Source: an uncultured bacterium (GTDB lineage: Bacteria > Cyanobacteriota > Vampirovibrionia > Gastranaerophilales > Gastranaerophilaceae). From it: DNA of 6,785 bases. The translations under genes and the position numbers were made by a program. Of this stretch, positions 5,012-6,785 are shown in pieces. The number at the start of each line of letters is the position of its first letter. Position 1 is the stretch's first letter. The notes beneath the pieces were generated by a model. It ran no database searches and had not been told where the DNA came from. It saw only the letters and a list, made by a program, of their open reading frames with translations. The DNA is taken from positions 1 to 6,785 of the forward strand of contig CACYCU010000104.1 of assembly GCA_902772945.1 (NCBI GenBank), read 5' to 3'.

Positions 5012-6309
5012 TAATTAATTCAAATATAATCGGTATTATTGCGGATGATTTAACGGGTGCAAATGATACTGCTTTGCAGTTTCACAATAATGGTGCTAAT
5101 ACTCAGATATTGTTATCTGAAAAAATTGAGCCTTTTAATGTAAAAGGGACTCAAACTTGGGCAATATCAACTGAGTCCCGAAATATAGAATCTGACTTGG
5201 CTTTTGACAAAGTTGTAAAAACAACTCAAATGTTTATAGATAAAATTAATCCGGATTTTTTGTATAAGAAAATTGATTCAACAATCAGAGGAAATATTGC
5301 AGTTGAAGTGCTGGCAATATTGTCAGTTTCTGATTACATTGCTTCAATAATAGTTCCGGCATTTCCATCCGAAATGCGAACTACAGTCGGCGGATATCAT
5401 ATGTTAAAGGGAATTCCTATCGAAAGGACAGAGATGGCAATAGATCCGCATTCTCCAATATGCGAGTCACATGTTCCTACTCTGTTAAAATCTCAATTAG
5501 CTGATGAATATAAGGATTTGGTTGGACAAATTGAGCTAAAAACAGTTATGAAAGGTGCAGGTCCTATTCTTCAAAAAATTAATGAATTGGTGAGCGAAGG
5601 GAAAAAACTTATAGTTTCTGATGCTGTTTCAACCGTTGATATTGAGCAAATTGCGCTTGCTATAAAAAAATCTGACAGTAAATTGTTGCCTGTAGGAACT
5701 GCTTCTTTTGCACAGGCTTTGAGTTCTTTTTGGTTATCTGAAGCTGAAAATGAACATATAACCAATGTTATTCCTAATTTGCCAAAGTTCATAGTTTCAG
5801 GTAGCGCAACTCAAATTACTGCAAACCAAATAGAAAAACTTGAGAATAGTGATGAAGATATATTATCAATAAGTTTTGATTTAAAGACTGTACTTGAAGG
5901 TGTAAAAGATGAACTCGTTGACAGAATAGTTTCAAATCTTGAACACAATACGAATGTTATGGTTCATACATCAAAGCTAATAAAGGATTTTGATGGTTTT
6001 TCAGATGATTCTTTGAATGCAGAATTGACAAAGTCTAATCTCGCTGATGTAATTACTGATTTTTTAGCAGAGTTGACAAAGCGGGTTTTAGAGAAGAAAG
6101 ATGCAATTTTAATTACACTTGGGGGCGAAACATCTTATAAATGTTGTAAAGCTATTGATGCATATCAATTGCAGCTTGTTGATGAAGTAGCACCTGCAAT
6201 AGCTTTAAGTCTTGATCATAAGGCTCAATGGATAGTTACAAAATCAGGCAATCTTGGCGGTTCAAATACACTAATTGATATATTAAAATATTTTGATTCT
6301 CATGGATAA
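5008..6309 (+). CDS. DUF1537 family kinase (four-carbon acid sugar kinase-like)
   Basis: Characterised members of this family (OtnK, DtnK) use ATP to phosphorylate four-carbon sugar acids such as erythronate and threonate at the 4-position. The 433 residues match the usual length. The N-terminal half has IADDLTGANDTA (11-22), KKIDSTIRGN (87-96) and a long signature from PAFPSEMRTTVGGYH (117-131) to DPHSPICESHVP (146-157). The C-terminal, nucleotide-binding half has VSGSATQITANQ (263-274), LITLGGETS (368-376) and TKSGNLGG (411-418). The gene begins inside the ssb stop (ATGA overlap) and overlaps pdxA by eight bases, so the three genes form one translationally coupled unit. The substrate cannot be read from the sequence. 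Four-carbon acid catabolism with the adjacent PdxA-family dehydrogenase is the family precedent, and 4-hydroxythreonine for vitamin B6 synthesis is an alternative. Confidence 0.92.
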   Translation: MIINSNIIGIIADDLTGANDTALQFHNNGANTQILLSEKIEPFNVKGTQTWAISTESRNIESDLAFDKVVKTTQMFIDKINPDFLYKKIDSTIRGNIAVEVLAILSVSDYIASIIVPAFPSEMRTTVGGYHMLKGIPIERTEMAIDPHSPICESHVPTLLKSQLADEYKDLVGQIELKTVMKGAGPILQKINELVSEGKKLIVSDAVSTVDIEQIALAIKKSDSKLLPVGTASFAQALSSFWLSEAENEHITNVIPNLPKFIVSGSATQITANQIEKLENSDEDILSISFDLKTVLEGVKDELVDRIVSNLEHNTNVMVHTSKLIKDFDGFSDDSLNAELTKSNLADVITDFLAELTKRVLEKKDAILITLGGETSYKCCKAIDAYQLQLVDEVAPAIALSLDHKAQWIVTKSGNLGGSNTLIDILKYFDSHG

Positions 6310-6785
6310 AATAGTTATAACAACAGGCGACCCGAACGGTATAGGCGCTGAAATTACAATAAAAGCTCTCAATAGGTTGAATTTACCTGCTGAGAATTTT
6401 GCTATAATTTCAAATAAAAAAATATTGGATTTTTATGGCAAATTAGATAAGGATTATGAAATTATAGAGATCCCATATGAAGCCGATATTATTCCGGGCG
6501 AAATTTCAAAAGAGGCCGGTGAATTCTCTTTTCAGTCGGTCAAGCTTGCGTGTGACTTAAAGCCAAAAGCTATTGTGACAGCGCCTGTAGCTAAAAATGC
6601 AATGCATCTTGCAGGTCACAATTTTAACGGACAAACTGAAATTCTTCAGAAGTATTTAGCACGTGATAATCAGCTTGCGGAAATGCTGTTTGTAGCAGGG
6701 AATTTCAGAGTATTGCTTTTAACTCGTCATGTTCCGTTGAAAGAAATTCAATTATCAAAAGAAAAAAAAAAAAAAAAAATAACAA
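6302..6785 (+). CDS. pdxA: PdxA-family 4-phosphate dehydrogenase, 3' end missing
   Basis: PdxA oxidises 4-phosphohydroxy-L-threonine with NAD in vitamin B6 synthesis. PdxA2 relatives act on 4-phospho-erythronate or -threonate. About 161 of the usual 310-330 residues are present. Visible motifs are TTGDPNGIGAEI (7-18), IVTAPVAKNAMHLAG (91-105), FNGQTEIL (108-115) and LLTRHVPL (139-146). H143 corresponds to metal ligand H166 of the E. coli enzyme. The E. coli GHTE motif is GQTE here: the substrate-contacting His136 is replaced by Gln111. The two remaining metal histidines lie beyond the window. The start overlaps the kinase stop by eight bases and has no clear ribosome site of its own, suggesting coupled translation. 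Near the window end a run of 18 A encodes consecutive lysines where I would expect mixed residues. The frame stays open, but the sequence there is suspect. Confidence 0.92.
   Translation, partial: MDKIVITTGDPNGIGAEITIKALNRLNLPAENFAIISNKKILDFYGKLDKDYEIIEIPYEADIIPGEISKEAGEFSFQSVKLACDLKPKAIVTAPVAKNAMHLAGHNFNGQTEILQKYLARDNQLAEMLFVAGNFRVLLLTRHVPLKEIQLSKEKKKKKIT
6762..6779 (+). repeat. Run of 18 A inside pdxA
   Basis: Eighteen consecutive A follow G6761, and the window ends six bases after the run. It lies in the pdxA reading frame as lysine codons. It could be a true slippery tract or, more probably given its place at the edge, an assembly or sequencing artefact. Confidence 0.9.

Noticed and set aside
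5571..5792. Minus-strand open frame of 73 codons inside the kinase gene
   Set aside because: It lies wholly within a recognisable DUF1537 gene and has no features of its own.
1..6785. tRNA, rRNA, CRISPR array, insertion sequence, phage or toxin-antitoxin genes
   Set aside because: I looked on both strands and found no cloverleaf, spaced direct repeats, transposase or terminal inverted repeats. All larger frames are accounted for by housekeeping or oxygen-defence genes.

Overview
The window is low-GC bacterial DNA with tightly packed genes. It reads as a strict or nearly strict anaerobe. The SSB has the short, tail-less cyanobacterial form, ending LLGSKRD plus a few residues, yet the neighbourhood is an anaerobe's rubredoxin/rubrerythrin/flavodiiron cassette. 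I therefore infer a non-photosynthetic relative of Cyanobacteria, of the Vampirovibrionia/Gastranaerophilales ('Melainabacteria') kind. This is inference from protein character only; no marker gene settles it.

Left part (1-2379). A small predicted tail-anchored protein of unknown function (59-352, minus) is divergent from a three-gene oxygen-defence operon on the plus strand: a 45-residue rubredoxin (450-587), rubrerythrin (599-1141) and a class A flavodiiron protein (1195-2379). The 97-base gap between the divergent genes holds a good sigma70-type promoter and two perfect inverted repeats that look like operators. Family knowledge gives the division of labour: rubredoxin carries electrons, rubrerythrin reduces hydrogen peroxide, and the flavodiiron protein reduces oxygen (or NO) to water (or N2O). 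An intrinsic terminator sits between rubrerythrin and the flavodiiron gene with almost no room for a second promoter, so it probably sets their ratio by partial read-through.

Middle (2380-4675). A 66-codon gene for a disordered, Gln/Pro/Glu/Lys-rich small protein has a strong ribosome site. It ends in a strong bidirectional terminator shared with the convergent threonyl-tRNA synthetase gene thrS (2687-4480, minus). This ThrRS lacks the usual N-terminal TGS domain. Its leader can fold into two overlapping, mutually exclusive hairpins.

Right part (4676-6785). ssb, a DUF1537 (four-carbon acid sugar kinase family) gene and pdxA form a plus-strand operon with overlapping stop/start codons. The kinase/PdxA pairing is known from four-carbon acid catabolism. 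It could alternatively feed PdxA in vitamin B6 synthesis. The pdxA gene is cut by the window end, five bases after a run of 18 A that may be an assembly artefact.

No tRNA, rRNA, CRISPR array, insertion sequence or phage gene is visible, and no gene-free stretch exceeds 200 bases. Most of the content is ordinary. The parts worth a second look are the operator region at 366-417, the in-operon terminator, the thrS leader, the two small unknown proteins and the ssb-kinase-pdxA operon.
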